From Streptomyces sp. OR43 (GTDB lineage Bacteria > Actinomycetota > Actinomycetes > Streptomycetales > Streptomycetaceae), in NCBI RefSeq assembly GCF_008042275.1, contig NZ_RDBK01000043.1, forward strand, positions 2,091,397-2,155,396: a stretch of 64,000 nt of DNA, in the 5' to 3' direction. Every line of letters starts with the position of its first letter. Position 1 is the stretch's first letter. The notes beneath the pieces are model-generated. The model was not told the origin of the DNA. It made no database searches and saw nothing but the letters and a program-made list of their open reading frames with translations. Made by a program: the position numbers and the translations under genes. Below, in pieces: positions 62,847-64,000 of the stretch.

Positions 62847-63656
62847 TCAGTTCTTCGTCGGTTCGGCCGGCTGGGGGAAGTCCCCGTCCCCGGCACCGAC
62901 GGCTCTGTTGAAGTCGTTGTGCACCCGGTCCTGCTCGCTGAACCGGGTGTTCGCCCAGTGGTACGTGATCACTTCCTCGCCCGAGGGGTAGGCGACCGCG
63001 TCCTTCTTCCCGTACACCTGCGTCGTCACCACGAGATCACCGCGGTCGATGGTCCCGTAGACCGCCGGCTGCTCGATGGTGAACACGTTCTCGTACGTAC
63101 CGTCGGGCCGCGGCCGGTACACATACGTGCCCACGCCGACCGAGTCGCCGCAGGTCATCACGTTCACCACCACGTCGGCGGACGGGCCGCCGGTCAGGGT
63201 GCCGTACGAGGTGTCCACCGGGTACTCGTCACCGGTGCAGGGCCTCAGATCCGTCCTGACCCGCTCGCTCACCCCGGAATCCGCCTTGAGCAGACCCACC
63301 GCGTCGACCCGGGGCGTCGGCCTCGCCGTGGACGGGACCGTGGCACTGGGCGTGACCTGGGCGACCGGCTGGCTGCCCGCCGGGCCCTCGTCCCGGGTGC
63401 CGGTGCCTCCGGTGGAGCAGCTGACGGCGAACAGCCCGAAGGCGGCGAGCCCGGCCAGAGCCGTGCTGCTCGCCGCCCAGCCGGTCAGCCGGGGCCTGCG
63501 CCCGCTGCCGGTCCCGTCTCCGGTGGGTCCGCCGGTGAAGGCGGATCCGTCCACGGTGGGTCCGCCGGTGAAGCCGGTCCCGTCCTCCGTGGGTCCTCCG
63601 GTGAAGGGGCCGCCGCTCCCGGCGCCGCCCTCACCGCTGCCTGTCAGGCCGCGCAC
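62847..63656 (-). CDS. cseA: lipoprotein CseA with N-terminal 11-residue repeats
   Basis: 269 residues from GTG 63656, which overlaps the end of sigE by 13 bases (GGGAG upstream). CseA is a membrane lipoprotein that dampens the CseBC response. A hydrophobic segment with lipobox (LFAVSC) lies only at about residues 60-80. Before it is an unusual 50-residue Gly/Thr-rich region with three copies of an FTGGPTxDG repeat. An internal GTG could give a shorter, more ordinary signal peptide. Ten bases separate it from cseB. Confidence 0.88.
   Translation of the reverse strand: MRGLTGSGEGGAGSGGPFTGGPTEDGTGFTGGPTVDGSAFTGGPTGDGTGSGRRPRLTGWAASSTALAGLAAFGLFAVSCSTGGTGTRDEGPAGSQPVAQVTPSATVPSTARPTPRVDAVGLLKADSGVSERVRTDLRPCTGDEYPVDTSYGTLTGGPSADVVVNVMTCGDSVGVGTYVYRPRPDGTYENVFTIEQPAVYGTIDRGDLVVTTQVYGKKDAVAYPSGEEVITYHWANTRFSEQDRVHNDFNRAVGAGDGDFPQPAEPTKN
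63508..63606 (-). repeat. 33-bp in-frame tandem repeat in cseA, three copies
   Basis: GTGGGTCCGCCGGTGAAG-type units end at 63540, 63573 and 63606, exactly 33 bp apart. They encode the FTGGPT-x-DG-x-x peptide three times, before the lipoprotein signal sequence. Confidence 0.85.
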
Positions 63657-64000
63657 CGCTCCCGCCCCCGCTCGTCGTGACGCCCCTCCCGGGGCGCCCC
63701 CGCCTGTGCCCGCGACCGGACCGGGGTCCGGGGCGCCGCGACGCGTACATCCGCCACGCGCTCCCCGTCCTCACGGATCCGCTCCGCACGGCTCGCCGCT
63801 TCCCGGCTCTCCAGCTCCTGGCGCAGTCGTGCCAGGGCCCGGTGCAGGGTGCTCTTCACCGTACCGGCCGACATGCCGAGCGCCGCGGCCGTCTCCTCCG
63901 TGCTCATCTGCTCCCAGTGTCGCAGCACGACCACGCTGCGCTGCTTGGGAGCCAGCACGCCCAGGACGTCCATCAGCAGGGCGCGGTCCGCGCGCTGCTC
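63644..64000 (-). CDS. sigE: ECF sigma factor SigE, 3' part only
   Basis: 119 codons up to the window edge; the start and region 2 lie outside. The visible part holds sigma region 4: LGVLAPKQRSVVVLRHWEQM, STEETAAALGMSAGTVKSTLHRALARLRQELE. An Arg/Glu-rich tail ends in RERCAA, like S. coelicolor SigE as I remember it, but about 30 residues longer. SigE turns on genes for cell-envelope repair. It is followed by cseA, cseB and cseC. Confidence 0.93.
   Translation of the reverse strand, partial: EQRADRALLMDVLGVLAPKQRSVVVLRHWEQMSTEETAAALGMSAGTVKSTLHRALARLRQELESREAASRAERIREDGERVADVRVAAPRTPVRSRAQAGAPREGRHDERGRERCAA

Overview
The window is high-GC, densely coded chromosome from an actinomycete, almost certainly Streptomyces. 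The evidence is the codon bias, many GTG starts, and a gene set typical of the genus: lsr2, clpC, a sigE-cseA-cseB-cseC set, a tipA-type regulator, a whiJ-like XRE/DUF397/ATPase locus and a second nuoD. I found no rRNA, tRNA, insertion sequence, prophage or CRISPR array. Most of it looks like core chromosome.

Layout. 1-5.9 kb: a partial DUF2786 gene, an FUSC transporter, a lipoprotein and a whiJ-like regulatory locus. 5.9-9.9 kb: an aldehyde dehydrogenase, then a PadR regulator with a drug-type ABC exporter sharing one operator sequence. 10-12.9 kb: glutamate decarboxylase next to a ClC-family channel (possible acid-stress pair). 13-17.4 kb: a TipA-like MerR regulator, YbjQ, DedA, a ThrE-type exporter and inorganic pyrophosphatase. 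17.5-28.3 kb: a housekeeping block of dacB, a zinc protease, tilS, hpt, ftsH, folE and, on the other strand, folP-NTF2-folB-folK-DUF3180. 28.3-36.5 kb: an MprF-like lysyltransferase, an esterase, an Opu-type osmolyte ABC system with a divergent ATPase, and a coiled-coil protein. 36.5-44 kb: nuoD2 with a MidA-family methyltransferase, a two-component system followed by a TmrB-like ATPase, a DUF5937 ArsR regulator and a threonine-aldolase-like enzyme. 44-49.6 kb: a tightly overlapping cofactor operon, DUF2520-panC-nadB-nadC-coaX (CoA and NAD synthesis). 49.7-58.4 kb: small proteins, a BlaI-type regulator, an ArgA-like acetyltransferase, lsr2, clpC, a beta-propeller lipoprotein and an M23 peptidase with a long structured leader. 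58.4-64 kb: a TetR/MFS efflux pair and the cell-envelope-stress operon sigE-cseA-cseB-cseC, with sigE cut by the window edge.

The most interesting signals are these. A NuoD paralogue carries an arginine at the position that MidA/NDUFAF7 methylates in mitochondrial complex I, and a MidA homologue lies beside it. A 39-bp operator-like element is shared by two genes of the whiJ-like locus. Three copies of a PadR palindrome are present. Three tandem duplications with periods that are multiples of three each straddle a stop codon. At least eight start codons lack a ribosome binding site but sit 6-7 nt after a -10-like hexamer. The TipA-like gene has a second internal start at codon 110.
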